Of a stretch of DNA of 49,952 bases, positions 31,669 through 39,848 are shown in pieces. The position numbers and the translations under genes are program-made. How positions within the stretch are numbered: the first letter of the stretch is position 1; each line of letters opens with the position of its first letter. A model generated the notes under the pieces. The model made no database searches and was not told where the DNA came from. It saw only the letters and a program-made list of their open reading frames with translations. Source of the DNA: Omnitrophica WOR_2 bacterium RBG_13_41_10 (lineage in GTDB: Bacteria > Omnitrophota > Gorgyraeia > Gygaellales > Profunditerraquicolaceae); assembly GCA_001805465.1 (NCBI GenBank), contig MHGH01000005.1, positions 1 through 49,952 of the forward strand. Direction: 5' to 3'.

Positions 31669-33321
31669 ATGCGCTCGGATAAAATTAAGAAAGGTTTGGA
31701 ACGCGTTCCGCATCGTGCGCTTTTACATGCTACTGGGTTATCGAAAAAAGACTTAGGAAGGCCTTTTATCGGCATCGCTAGTTCTTTTACAGATTTAATT
31801 CCCGGCCATATCGGCATGCGGGATTTAGAGCGCTACATCGAACGGGGAGTCTGTTACGGTGGCGGGGTGCCATTTTTATTTGGCGTGCCGGGAATCTGCG
31901 ACGGTATTGCTATGGGCCATTTAGGAATGTGCTATCCATTGGCCTTAAGAGAAATAGTGGCAGATACTATTGAAACTGTCTGTAATGCCCATCAGTTAGA
32001 TGGGATTGTCTGTTTGACTAACTGCGATAAGATTACTCCCGGTATGCTTATGGGTATTGCGCGTTTGAATATTCCGGCGATCATTGTTACCGCTGGTCCT
32101 ATGTTATCCGGCCGTTACAATAAAAGAAAATTAGCCTTTGTGCATGATACCTACGAGGCATTAGCACGGGCAAAGAAGGGCGAAATTTCTCCAAAAGAAT
32201 TAGCTTGTTTAGAGATGGAGTCTTGTCCCGGCGCTGGTTCATGCCAGGGCCTATATACTGCCAATACTATGGCATGCCTGACAGAAACTATGGGGATGTC
32301 TTTACCGGGTTGCGGTACAGCATTAGCCGGCTCTGCCAAGAAACGCCGGATTGCCCAGGCAAGTGGCGAGCGCATTGTGGAATTGGTGAAGAAAAATATT
32401 AATCCTTTGAATATTATCAATAAACAATCTTTGGAAAATGCTATTGTGGTGGATATGGCTTTGGGTGGCTCTACTAATACGGTTTTACATTTGATGGCGA
32501 TTGCCCATGAGGCAAAGATAAAATTAGACCTCGCTACCTTTGATAGAATCAGTAAAACCACCCCGCATATTACTAATTTAGAGCCGGCAGGGCCGTATTT
32601 TATGGAGGATTTAGAGTATGCCGGCGGCATCCCTGCGGTTTTAAAGCGCCTAAAAAAGAAGTTACATAATACTAATACACTGAGCGGTAAGAAAATATTT
32701 GAGATTACTGATGGGGCTTGCATTTTTGATCAAGAGGTGATCCGGCCGTTAAATAAAGCCTATCATAAGCAGGGCGGTATTGCGGTTTTATACGGCAACC
32801 TCGCTCCTTTTGGCGCAGTGGTAAAGCAGGCGGCAGTGAGTGCTAAAATGATGAAATTTAAAGGTAAGGCAAAAGTCTTTAACCGTGAAGAAGAAGCTAT
32901 GCAGGCAATATTGGCGGGGAAAATCAAAAAAGGCGATGTGATTGTCATCCGCTACGAAGGCCCGGCAGGTGGGCCGGGTATGCGTGAAATGCTTGCACCG
33001 ACTTCTGCAATTGTGGGTATGGGCTTAGCAGATTCTGTGGCCTTGATTACCGACGGAAGATTCTCCGGAGGTACCAAGGGTCCTTGTATTGGACATATTT
33101 CGCCTGAGGCATATAGCGGTGGAGAAATTGCTATTTTAAAGAACTCTGATATAATCGAGATAGATATAGCGAAAAGAAAGATAGAGGTTAAGTTAACCAA
33201 ATCCGAAATAGAGAAAAGATATAGAGGATGGAAGCCCATCCCGCCAAAGATTAAAACCGGTTACTTAGCGCGATATTCTAAGTTGGTGAGCTCGGCGGAT
33301 AAAGGAGCGGTTCTCTTATAA
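31669..33321 (+). CDS. ilvD: Dihydroxyacid dehydratase
   Basis: 550 residues. Dehydrates dihydroxy acids to 2-oxo acids in valine and isoleucine synthesis; needs an Fe-S cluster and magnesium. Iron-sulphur cysteines are in GVPGICDGIAMGH, LTNCDKITPGML and CPGAGSCQGLYTANTM; the C-terminal swivelling domain has YEGPAGGPGM and TDGRFSGGTKGPCIGH. Ribosome binding site aaaaggag before the ATG. It is followed by the GTTAC repeat array and then ilvB, so the ilv genes continue across that array. Confidence 0.96.
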   Translation: MRSDKIKKGLERVPHRALLHATGLSKKDLGRPFIGIASSFTDLIPGHIGMRDLERYIERGVCYGGGVPFLFGVPGICDGIAMGHLGMCYPLALREIVADTIETVCNAHQLDGIVCLTNCDKITPGMLMGIARLNIPAIIVTAGPMLSGRYNKRKLAFVHDTYEALARAKKGEISPKELACLEMESCPGAGSCQGLYTANTMACLTETMGMSLPGCGTALAGSAKKRRIAQASGERIVELVKKNINPLNIINKQSLENAIVVDMALGGSTNTVLHLMAIAHEAKIKLDLATFDRISKTTPHITNLEPAGPYFMEDLEYAGGIPAVLKRLKKKLHNTNTLSGKKIFEITDGACIFDQEVIRPLNKAYHKQGGIAVLYGNLAPFGAVVKQAAVSAKMMKFKGKAKVFNREEEAMQAILAGKIKKGDVIVIRYEGPAGGPGMREMLAPTSAIVGMGLADSVALITDGRFSGGTKGPCIGHISPEAYSGGEIAILKNSDIIEIDIAKRKIEVKLTKSEIEKRYRGWKPIPPKIKTGYLARYSKLVSSADKGAVLL

Positions 33322-33323
33322 AT

Positions 33324-33436
33324 GTTACTAAATGTTACTAAAGGTTACAAGAGGTTACTAAAAGTTACAAAGGCTTAACTTTAAATTAAATGTAACTTCT
33401 GGTAACATCAAGTAACCTTCCGTAACCTAGAGTAAC
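33324..33436. repeat. Symmetric array of ten GTTAC units at exact 10-bp spacing
   Basis: GTTAC occurs at 33324, 33334, 33344, 33354 and 33364, and its complement GTAAC at 33392, 33402, 33412, 33422 and 33432. Both arms have an exact 10-base period and are symmetric about 33380. Of the 5-base linkers only the fourth base (A, read toward the next GTTAC) is constant in all eight. As RNA the units can pair, giving a long interrupted hairpin. It fills the ilvD-ilvB gap; ilvB has no visible ribosome binding site after it. Confidence 0.85.
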
Positions 33437-33446
33437 TTTTAAAAAT

Positions 33447-35111
33447 ATGACTGGTGCACAGATATTAATTGAGTGTTTAAAACGCGAAGGGGTGAAAGTG
33501 ATGTTTGGCTATCCCGGCGGACAGGTTCTGCCTATTTTTGATGCGCTTTACGATGCGGATATCAAATTCATCCTGGCGCGTCATGAGCAGGGGGCAGCCC
33601 ATGCCGCAGACGGCTATGCCCGGGCTACCGGAAAAGTGGGAGTTTGTATTGCTACTTCTGGGCCGGGTGCTACCAATTTAACTACCGGTATTGCCAACGC
33701 CTATATGGATTCTATTCCCATGGTGGCGATTACCGGTCAGGTAAAGACTTTTCTTATCGGTAATGATGCCTTTCAGGAAGCAGATGTAACCGGCGTCACC
33801 CGGCCGATTACCAAACATAATTTTTTAGTCAAAGATGTCAAGGATCTGGCGCGGATTATCCGGGAAGCTTTTTATATTGCCTCAACCGGCAGGCCCGGCC
33901 CGGTCTTAATTGATATTCCTTCGGATGTACAGATGCAGGATACAGAATTTATTTGGCCTGAAGAAGTAAAAATTCGCGGATACAATCCTACTTATTTTGG
34001 CCATCCTGGGCAAATTAAAAAAGCCGCTAAATTAATCAAGCAGGCCAAAAGGCCTATTCTTTATACCGGCGGAGGAATTATTACTTCAGGGGCAAGCCCA
34101 GAGTTAAAAGATTTAGCGGAAAGAATTCACATTCCCGTAACTAATACCCTGATGGGGTTAGGTGGATTTCCTGGAACGCATGAACTTTTCTTAGGCATGC
34201 TTGGTATGCATGGCACTGCCTATGCCAACCACGCTATTATGGGGTCAGATTTAATTATTGCAGTGGGTGCGCGTTTTGATGACCGGGTTACCGGCAGATT
34301 AGATGCCTTTGCGCCGGGTGCCAAGATTATCCATATTGATATTGATCCAGCATCGATAAGCAAAAATGTAAAAGTGGATGTACCGATAGTGGGTGATGCC
34401 AAGAATATTTTAGGACAATTATTAGAGGAGATTAAAAAAGTCCCTGATACTACGGAGTGGTTAAAAACGATAGATAGCTGGAAGAAGAAATATCCTTTAA
34501 AATACAAAGAGGAAGGCAAGATTAAACCTCAATATGTTATCGAACAGATTTATCAAGCCACTAAAGGAGAAGCCATTATCACTACTGAAGTTGGGCAAAA
34601 CCAGATGTGGGCCTGTCAGTGGTATAAATATACCTCGCCCCATACTTTTATTTCTTCGGGAGGGCTCGGTACTATGGGTTTTGGTTTTCCGGCAGCAATG
34701 GGCGCTAAGCTGGGTTGCCCGGAAAAAATTGTCTTCGATATCGCCGGTGATGGTTCGATTCAGATGAATATTCAGGAATTAGCCACCTGCGTCTGTAATA
34801 AAATAAATGTCAAGGTGGCGATATTAAACAACGAATATTTAGGGATGGTCAGGCAATGGCAGGAACTATTCTATAAGAAACGCTATTCTTACACCACATT
34901 ATACAATCCGGATTTTGTGAAATTAGCCGAAAGTTTCGGCGCAGTGGGTATCCGAGTGACCAAAAAAGAAGAGGTGCGCCCGGCCATTGACAAGGCGCTG
35001 GCAATAGATAACACAGTGTTTATTGATTTTCATATTGAACCGGAAGAAAATGTCTATCCTATGGTGCCGGCGGGGGAGGCGATAAATAAAATGTTAGGGG
35101 GCTTAGCTTAA
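33447..35111 (+). CDS. ilvB: Acetolactate synthase large subunit
   Basis: 554 residues, thiamine-diphosphate enzyme with FAD. Forms acetolactate or acetohydroxybutyrate, the first common step of branched-chain synthesis. Seen: FGYPGGQVLPIFDAL, the catalytic glutamate in ARHEQGAAHAADGYAR (about 47-62), SGPGATN, and the ThDP motif GDGSIQMNIQELAT about 433-446. The small subunit gene follows after one base. No Shine-Dalgarno site stands before the ATG; the upstream bases belong to the GTTAC array. Confidence 0.96.
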   Translation: MTGAQILIECLKREGVKVMFGYPGGQVLPIFDALYDADIKFILARHEQGAAHAADGYARATGKVGVCIATSGPGATNLTTGIANAYMDSIPMVAITGQVKTFLIGNDAFQEADVTGVTRPITKHNFLVKDVKDLARIIREAFYIASTGRPGPVLIDIPSDVQMQDTEFIWPEEVKIRGYNPTYFGHPGQIKKAAKLIKQAKRPILYTGGGIITSGASPELKDLAERIHIPVTNTLMGLGGFPGTHELFLGMLGMHGTAYANHAIMGSDLIIAVGARFDDRVTGRLDAFAPGAKIIHIDIDPASISKNVKVDVPIVGDAKNILGQLLEEIKKVPDTTEWLKTIDSWKKKYPLKYKEEGKIKPQYVIEQIYQATKGEAIITTEVGQNQMWACQWYKYTSPHTFISSGGLGTMGFGFPAAMGAKLGCPEKIVFDIAGDGSIQMNIQELATCVCNKINVKVAILNNEYLGMVRQWQELFYKKRYSYTTLYNPDFVKLAESFGAVGIRVTKKEEVRPAIDKALAIDNTVFIDFHIEPEENVYPMVPAGEAINKMLGGLA

Positions 35112-35112
35112 A

Positions 35113-35586
35113 ATGCGTCATACCATTTCTGTTTTAGTAGAGAATAAGTTCGGAGTCCTGGCGCGGGTAGCAGGTTTGTTTAGCGCCCGGGGATATAATA
35201 TTGCTTCTTTATCGGTTTCCGAGACACAAGATCCGGATACTTCCTATATGACTATAGTAGTAGAAGCCAAGGATGAAAATGTCTTGGAGCAGATTAAGAA
35301 ACAACTGAATAAACTTATCGACGTAATCAGCATTACCGACTTTACCAAGAAGGAGCACGTAGATAGAGAGCTTATTCTTATTAAAGTAAAATATTCTGCC
35401 AAAGAGAAAAGTAAATTAGAGAATATCTTGAATAAATATGTGGCTAAGATAATCCAGCATAAAGGGGATACTGCCATTGTTGAAGCTGTAGGGGAACAAG
35501 CTCAGATTAAGCAGCTTTTGGATTCCTTAGGGCAATTGGGGATTAAAGAATTAGTGAGGACCGGACGAGTAGCGATTAGTTATTAG
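35113..35586 (+). CDS. ilvH: Acetolactate synthase small (regulatory) subunit
   Basis: 157 residues. N-terminal ACT domain (HTISVLVENKFGVLARVAGLFSARGYNI split at residues 3-30) that binds valine for feedback inhibition, and a C-terminal ALS_ss domain (REL then KVKYSAKEKSKLENIL). Starts one base after the ilvB stop, so translation is coupled. Ends with the family-typical RTGRVAISY. Confidence 0.95.
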   Translation: MRHTISVLVENKFGVLARVAGLFSARGYNIASLSVSETQDPDTSYMTIVVEAKDENVLEQIKKQLNKLIDVISITDFTKKEHVDRELILIKVKYSAKEKSKLENILNKYVAKIIQHKGDTAIVEAVGEQAQIKQLLDSLGQLGIKELVRTGRVAISY

Positions 35587-35604
35587 GAAGAGGGAGGATT
35601 AATA

Positions 35605-36597
35605 ATGCTAAAGATTTATTATGATCAAGACGCGGATTTAAATCTTTTAAAAGGTAAAACCATTGCCATTATCGGTTACGGCATACAGGGCCGCGGCCAG
35701 GCACTTTGCCTACGCGATTCCGGTTGTAGTGTGGTAGTTTCCGAAATGGAAGGCACCCCAAATTATGAATTAGCCAAAAAAGACGGGTTCAGTCCTGTTT
35801 CCGCTGCCGAGGCAGCCAAGGCCGGGGATATAATTCAAATCTTAACCCAGGACCATGTGCAGGCCAAAGTATATAAGGAAAGTATTAAGCCGAATTTAAA
35901 AAAAGGCAAAGCCCTTTGTTTTTCCCACGGTTTTAATATCAGGTTTAAACAGATTAAACCACCGAAGAATGTGGACGTATTTATGATTGCCCCTAAAGGC
36001 CCGGGTGCATTAGTGCGCAGAATGTATGAAGAAAGTAAGGGTGTGCCGTGTTTGGTGGCAGTATTTCAGGATGCCAGCGGCCAAGCAAAACAATTAGCCT
36101 TAGCTTATGGAAAGGCCATAGGCGGAACACGCGCCGGAATCATTGAGACTACCTTTGATGAAGAAACTGAAACTGATCTATTTGGCGAGCAGGCAGTGCT
36201 TTGCGGCGGTGTAACAGAATTAATCAAAGCCGGATTTGATACATTGGTAGAAGCAGGGTATCAGCCGGAGATTGCTTATTTTGAGGTTTTGCATGAATTA
36301 AAATTGATTACGGATCTCATTCAGGAATTCGGTATTAGCGGCATGCGTCGAAGAGTTTCTAATACTGCCTGTTACGGAGATTTAAGCCGTGGCCCGAAAA
36401 TTATTACCGAAAAGACCCGCAAGGTGATGAAAAAATTATTAAAAGATATCAAATCAGGAAAGTTTGCCCGTGAATGGATAAAGGAAAATGAAACCGGCCG
36501 GACAAATTTCGATAGTTTATTAAAAGCCGGGGATGACCACCAGATTGAAAAAGTCGGACAGCAATTACGCCAAATGATGCCGTGGATGCGCAAATAG
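35605..36597 (+). CDS. ilvC: Ketol-acid reductoisomerase, class I
   Basis: 330 residues. Isomerises and reduces acetolactate to the dihydroxy acid. NAD(P) loop GYGIQGRGQ at 24-32; metal and active-site residues in APKGPG, FDEETETDLFGEQ and the C-terminal ELKLITDLIQE. The cofactor-specificity loop after the second strand reads VVSEMEGTPNY (44-54): the arginine and serines that usually hold the NADPH phosphate are replaced by Glu/Met/Asn, hinting at NADH preference. Ribosome binding site gagggagga. Confidence 0.95.
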   Translation: MLKIYYDQDADLNLLKGKTIAIIGYGIQGRGQALCLRDSGCSVVVSEMEGTPNYELAKKDGFSPVSAAEAAKAGDIIQILTQDHVQAKVYKESIKPNLKKGKALCFSHGFNIRFKQIKPPKNVDVFMIAPKGPGALVRRMYEESKGVPCLVAVFQDASGQAKQLALAYGKAIGGTRAGIIETTFDEETETDLFGEQAVLCGGVTELIKAGFDTLVEAGYQPEIAYFEVLHELKLITDLIQEFGISGMRRRVSNTACYGDLSRGPKIITEKTRKVMKKLLKDIKSGKFAREWIKENETGRTNFDSLLKAGDDHQIEKVGQQLRQMMPWMRK

Positions 36598-36663
36598 GTG
36601 TTAGGTGTTGGGTTTTAGGTGTTAGTTAGAACCAAAGACCTAACACCAAAAACCAAGAACCCA
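36598..36663. repeat. Heptamer-phased inverted repeat between ilvC and leuA
   Basis: After the ilvC stop the sequence runs in 7-base steps: TTAGGTG, TTGGGTT, TTAGGTG, TTAGTTA, then complementary-type units GAACCAA, AGACCTA, ACACCAA, AAACCAA, GAACCCA. Arms 36611-36625 and 36640-36654 pair at 14 of 15 positions with a 14-base loop. No ribosome binding site is seen before leuA at 36667. Confidence 0.75.
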
Positions 36664-36666
36664 TAT

Positions 36667-38172
36667 ATGGATAAGATAATAATTTTTGATACTACGCTAC
36701 GCGACGGAGAGCAGGCTCCGGGAGCAAGCCTTAACCCCAAAGAGAAATTAGAAATCGCCCATGCGCTTTCGGATATGGGGGTGGATATTATTGAGGCAGG
36801 GTTCCCTATTGCCAGTAAGGGTGAGCTTTTGTCAGTGCAGCAAATTGCCAAAGCCATTAAAGGCCCGGTAATCTGCGGATTAGCCCGCGCCATCAAAGCA
36901 GATATTGATGCTGCGCATGAGGCAGTAAAACACGCCAAGCATCCGCGTATCCATGTATTTTTGGCGACTTCCAAGATTCATATGCAGTATAAATTGAAAA
37001 AAGCCGAAGATGAGATCTTGCGCCTGGCAGTAGAATTTACCAAATATGCCAAGCGTTTTTTCCCTGACATAGAATTTTCTCCGGAAGATGCTTCACGCAC
37101 AGAACGAGAATTTCTTTTTCAAGTGGTAGAAGCAGTAATTGATGCCGGAGCCACTACCGTGAACATACCGGATACTGTCGGATATACTGAGCCTGCGGAG
37201 TACGGTTGTTTAATCAAGGCAATCAAAGAAAATGTCCCTAATATCGATAAGGCTATTATTTCCGTGCATTGCCATAATGATCTGGGCCTGGCAGTGGCTA
37301 ATTCTCTGGAAGCGATAAAGAATGGGGCTCGTCAGGTTGAATGCACCATCAATGGAATCGGCGAACGCGCAGGGAATGCCTCTATGGAAGAAATAGTGAT
37401 GAGTATTCGTACGCGTAGAGATATCTTTAGTGATGTCGATACCCAGATTAAGACGAACTCTATCTATAAGGTTTCGCGCCTGGTAAGTAAATTAACCGGT
37501 TTTGTAGTCGCTCCCAATAAGGCCATTGTGGGCGGTAATGCCTTTCGTCATGAATCAGGCATACATCAGGATGGTGTGCTCAAAGAGCGCTCTACCTACG
37601 AAATCATTAAACCTGAAGATGTAGGGTTTACCGGAACGGGAATTGTGCTAGGGAAGCATTCCGGCCGCCATGCCTTAGCCGAGCGGTTAAAAGACTTAGG
37701 TTTTAATCTCACAACAGAACAACTGAATACTGTCAGCGAGCGTTTCAAAGCCCTGGCTGATAAAAAGAAGACTATTTTTGACGATGATTTAATTTCCATA
37801 GTAGAGGATGAAATTAAACAGATTAAGCCAGTCTGGAAACTGGAAGGTTTTGTTACTAATTCCGGGACAAAGATTACTCCTACGGCAGAGGTAGAGTTAA
37901 AATATAAAAATAAGTCCCTTTCTGCAAAATCCAGCGGCGACGGCCCGGTAGATGCCTGTTTTAAGGCTATTGATAAGATTACCGGTATCAAAGGTGAGCT
38001 GCAGGATTACCGTATTGAAGCCGTTACTAAAGGTAAAGATGCCCTCGGTGAGGTGAGCCTGAAATTAAAAGCCAAAGGCAAGATAGTGACAGCGCGCGCT
38101 TCCAGCACCGATATTATCGAGTCATCGGTCAGGGCTTACATTAATGCCCTCAACAAAATAGAAAGCCTCTAA
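36667..38172 (+). CDS. leuA: 2-isopropylmalate synthase
   Basis: 501 residues. Condenses acetyl-CoA with 2-oxoisovalerate, the first leucine-specific step. DTTLRDGEQAPG opens the TIM barrel; HCHNDLGLAVAN and NGIGERAGNASMEE follow, and the C-terminal LeuA dimer domain (about 360-500) gives leucine feedback. I start at ATG 36667 (MDKIIIFDTTLRDGEQ) rather than in the preceding repeat. A homocitrate or citramalate synthase is less likely given the ilv context. leuB, leuC and leuD are not in the window. Confidence 0.93.
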   Translation: MDKIIIFDTTLRDGEQAPGASLNPKEKLEIAHALSDMGVDIIEAGFPIASKGELLSVQQIAKAIKGPVICGLARAIKADIDAAHEAVKHAKHPRIHVFLATSKIHMQYKLKKAEDEILRLAVEFTKYAKRFFPDIEFSPEDASRTEREFLFQVVEAVIDAGATTVNIPDTVGYTEPAEYGCLIKAIKENVPNIDKAIISVHCHNDLGLAVANSLEAIKNGARQVECTINGIGERAGNASMEEIVMSIRTRRDIFSDVDTQIKTNSIYKVSRLVSKLTGFVVAPNKAIVGGNAFRHESGIHQDGVLKERSTYEIIKPEDVGFTGTGIVLGKHSGRHALAERLKDLGFNLTTEQLNTVSERFKALADKKKTIFDDDLISIVEDEIKQIKPVWKLEGFVTNSGTKITPTAEVELKYKNKSLSAKSSGDGPVDACFKAIDKITGIKGELQDYRIEAVTKGKDALGEVSLKLKAKGKIVTARASSTDIIESSVRAYINALNKIESL

Positions 38173-38187
38173 CATTTATCCAAAATT

Positions 38188-39042
38188 ATGGATAAAGCGT
38201 TTCCTTTACGAATCTATGGTTTAATAGGATATCCTGTTAAGCATAGCCTCTCGCCGTTAATGCACAATGCTGCATTTTCCGCACTAAAGATAAATGCCGA
38301 ATACAAACTATTTGAAGTAACCCCGCTTGATTTAGAGGATTTGTTGCGTTCTGTCACAAAAAAAAATATTTACGGCTTTAATATCACCGTACCTTACAAA
38401 GAAATGGTTATGCGTTTTTTGCATAAGGTATCCAGGGAGGCGAAATTAATCGGGGCGGTAAACACGGTCAAGGTTTCCCGCGGGAAATTAGAGGGGTTTA
38501 ATACCGACGGAGCCGGATTCTTTCGGCATTTAACTGGAAGTTTAAAGTTTAATCCTAAAAATAAAAGAATAGCGGTAGTAGGGGCAGGAGGAGCTAGCAA
38601 GGCAGTTACCATATATTTAGCTAAGGCCAGGCCCAAATCCATCTTTATTTTTGACTTAGATACGCCTAAAGCAGATCATCTGGTAAGGTACCTCAAAGAT
38701 AATTTTAAGGTAGTGGATTTTCAGTCTATCCATAAAATCGAAAAGCTGGGTATTGCTGACTGCGATTTGTTAGTTAATGCTACACCGGTAGGCTTAAAAG
38801 AAAATGACCCTCCCTTAATAGAGCCCGGATTTATCCACGGCAATCTTTTAGTTTACGACTTAATCTATAATCCGCCCCAGACAAAATTAATCAAAATAGC
38901 TAAAGAAAAAAAAGTAAGAGCCTCCAATGGCTTAGGTATGCTTTTATATCAAGGCGCACTATCCTTTGAATTATGGACGCATAAGAAAGCCCCCATACCA
39001 ATAATGAAAGCGGCATTAGAAAAAGGAGTAGAGAACCTATGA
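38188..39042 (+). CDS. aroE: Shikimate dehydrogenase
   Basis: 284 residues. Reduces 3-dehydroshikimate in aromatic amino acid synthesis. Seen: GLIGYPVKHSLSPLMHNAAF near 12-31, the catalytic lysine in NITVPYKE (about 65-72), AVNTVK, FNTDGAGF, and the nucleotide loop VVGAGGASKAV about 130-140. The 3' end overlaps the prepilin peptidase gene by 4 bases. Confidence 0.95.
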   Translation: MDKAFPLRIYGLIGYPVKHSLSPLMHNAAFSALKINAEYKLFEVTPLDLEDLLRSVTKKNIYGFNITVPYKEMVMRFLHKVSREAKLIGAVNTVKVSRGKLEGFNTDGAGFFRHLTGSLKFNPKNKRIAVVGAGGASKAVTIYLAKARPKSIFIFDLDTPKADHLVRYLKDNFKVVDFQSIHKIEKLGIADCDLLVNATPVGLKENDPPLIEPGFIHGNLLVYDLIYNPPQTKLIKIAKEKKVRASNGLGMLLYQGALSFELWTHKKAPIPIMKAALEKGVENL

Positions 39043-39848
39043 TTGATAAAATTATAGTATTTATCTTTGGTTCTATAGTAGGCAGTTTCTTAAACGTCTG
39101 TATCCACAGGATGCCTTTGGGTGAATCGGTGGTCTGGCCGCGTTCGCATTGCCCTAAATGCAAAAAAAGAATTCCCGGTTACGACAATATCCCTTTTTTA
39201 AGTTATATACTTTTAAAAGGCAGGTGCCGTTTCTGCAAAGAAAAGATTTCGCTGCGATATTTAATAGTAGAGTTCCTTACTGCGTTTATCTTCCTGGTCT
39301 TTTATTATCGTTACGGATTAACCTTTGATTTCTTTTTCTATATATTTTTCGCCTCTAATTTAATTGTCGCTACTTTTGTGGATATCAAACACCGCATTAT
39401 TCCGGATGAGATATCTATCGGCGGGATGATTTTGGGGTTTATTCTTTCTTCCGTCAAGGGAGTGAATCTGGGGCCGTTTAACTATAATTTTTGGCCGATG
39501 CTTAATTCGTTTTTAGGAATCATTATCGGCGGAGGGGTAATTTATTTAACCGGGATTATTTTTGATTTAATTTACTTTAAATTAATGAAAAGGCCCCCTA
39601 TTCAGGGAGAAACCGAATCCATGGGAGGAGGAGACGTAAAGCTACTGGCGATGATCGGGGCTTTTTTAGGTTGGCAAAAGGCCCTTTTAACTTTTTTCCT
39701 GGCGCCTTTCTTTGGGGCAATTATTGGCACCATAAACCTTATTATCAAGAAGGACCATACTATTCCTTACGGCCCCTTTTTATCGGTGGCAGCGATTATG
39801 TCTCTTTATTGGGCTGACAGAATAATCTATTTAATATTTCTTAGATGA
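39039..39848 (+). CDS. pilD: Prepilin peptidase / leader peptidase (type IV, PilD-like)
   Basis: 269 residues, integral membrane. Cuts the leader of type IV pilins or pseudopilins and methylates the new N-terminus. The zinc-binding domain has two CxxC pairs (CPKC, CRFC) around a GYDNIPFLSY segment; the two catalytic aspartates are in FVDIKHRIIPDE and GGGDVKLLAMIG. About seven to eight membrane helices. No pilin or secretion gene is next to it. It overlaps aroE by 4 bases and malQ by 4 bases. Confidence 0.93.
   Translation: MIDKIIVFIFGSIVGSFLNVCIHRMPLGESVVWPRSHCPKCKKRIPGYDNIPFLSYILLKGRCRFCKEKISLRYLIVEFLTAFIFLVFYYRYGLTFDFFFYIFFASNLIVATFVDIKHRIIPDEISIGGMILGFILSSVKGVNLGPFNYNFWPMLNSFLGIIIGGGVIYLTGIIFDLIYFKLMKRPPIQGETESMGGGDVKLLAMIGAFLGWQKALLTFFLAPFFGAIIGTINLIIKKDHTIPYGPFLSVAAIMSLYWADRIIYLIFLR

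Noticed and set aside
32205..32402. 65-residue open frame inside ilvD
   Set aside because: It lies wholly within ilvD in another frame, has no recognisable motif, and is a shadow.
33324..33436. GTTAC array as a CRISPR array
   Set aside because: Units are only 5 bases with 5-base linkers and the second half is inverted; CRISPR repeats are about 23-47 bases in one direction with spacers of similar length, and no cas gene is present.
36619..36666. Longer leuA start within the heptamer repeat
   Set aside because: The extra residues come from the repeat and do not resemble the family; the conserved DTTLRDGEQ begins just after the ATG at 36667.
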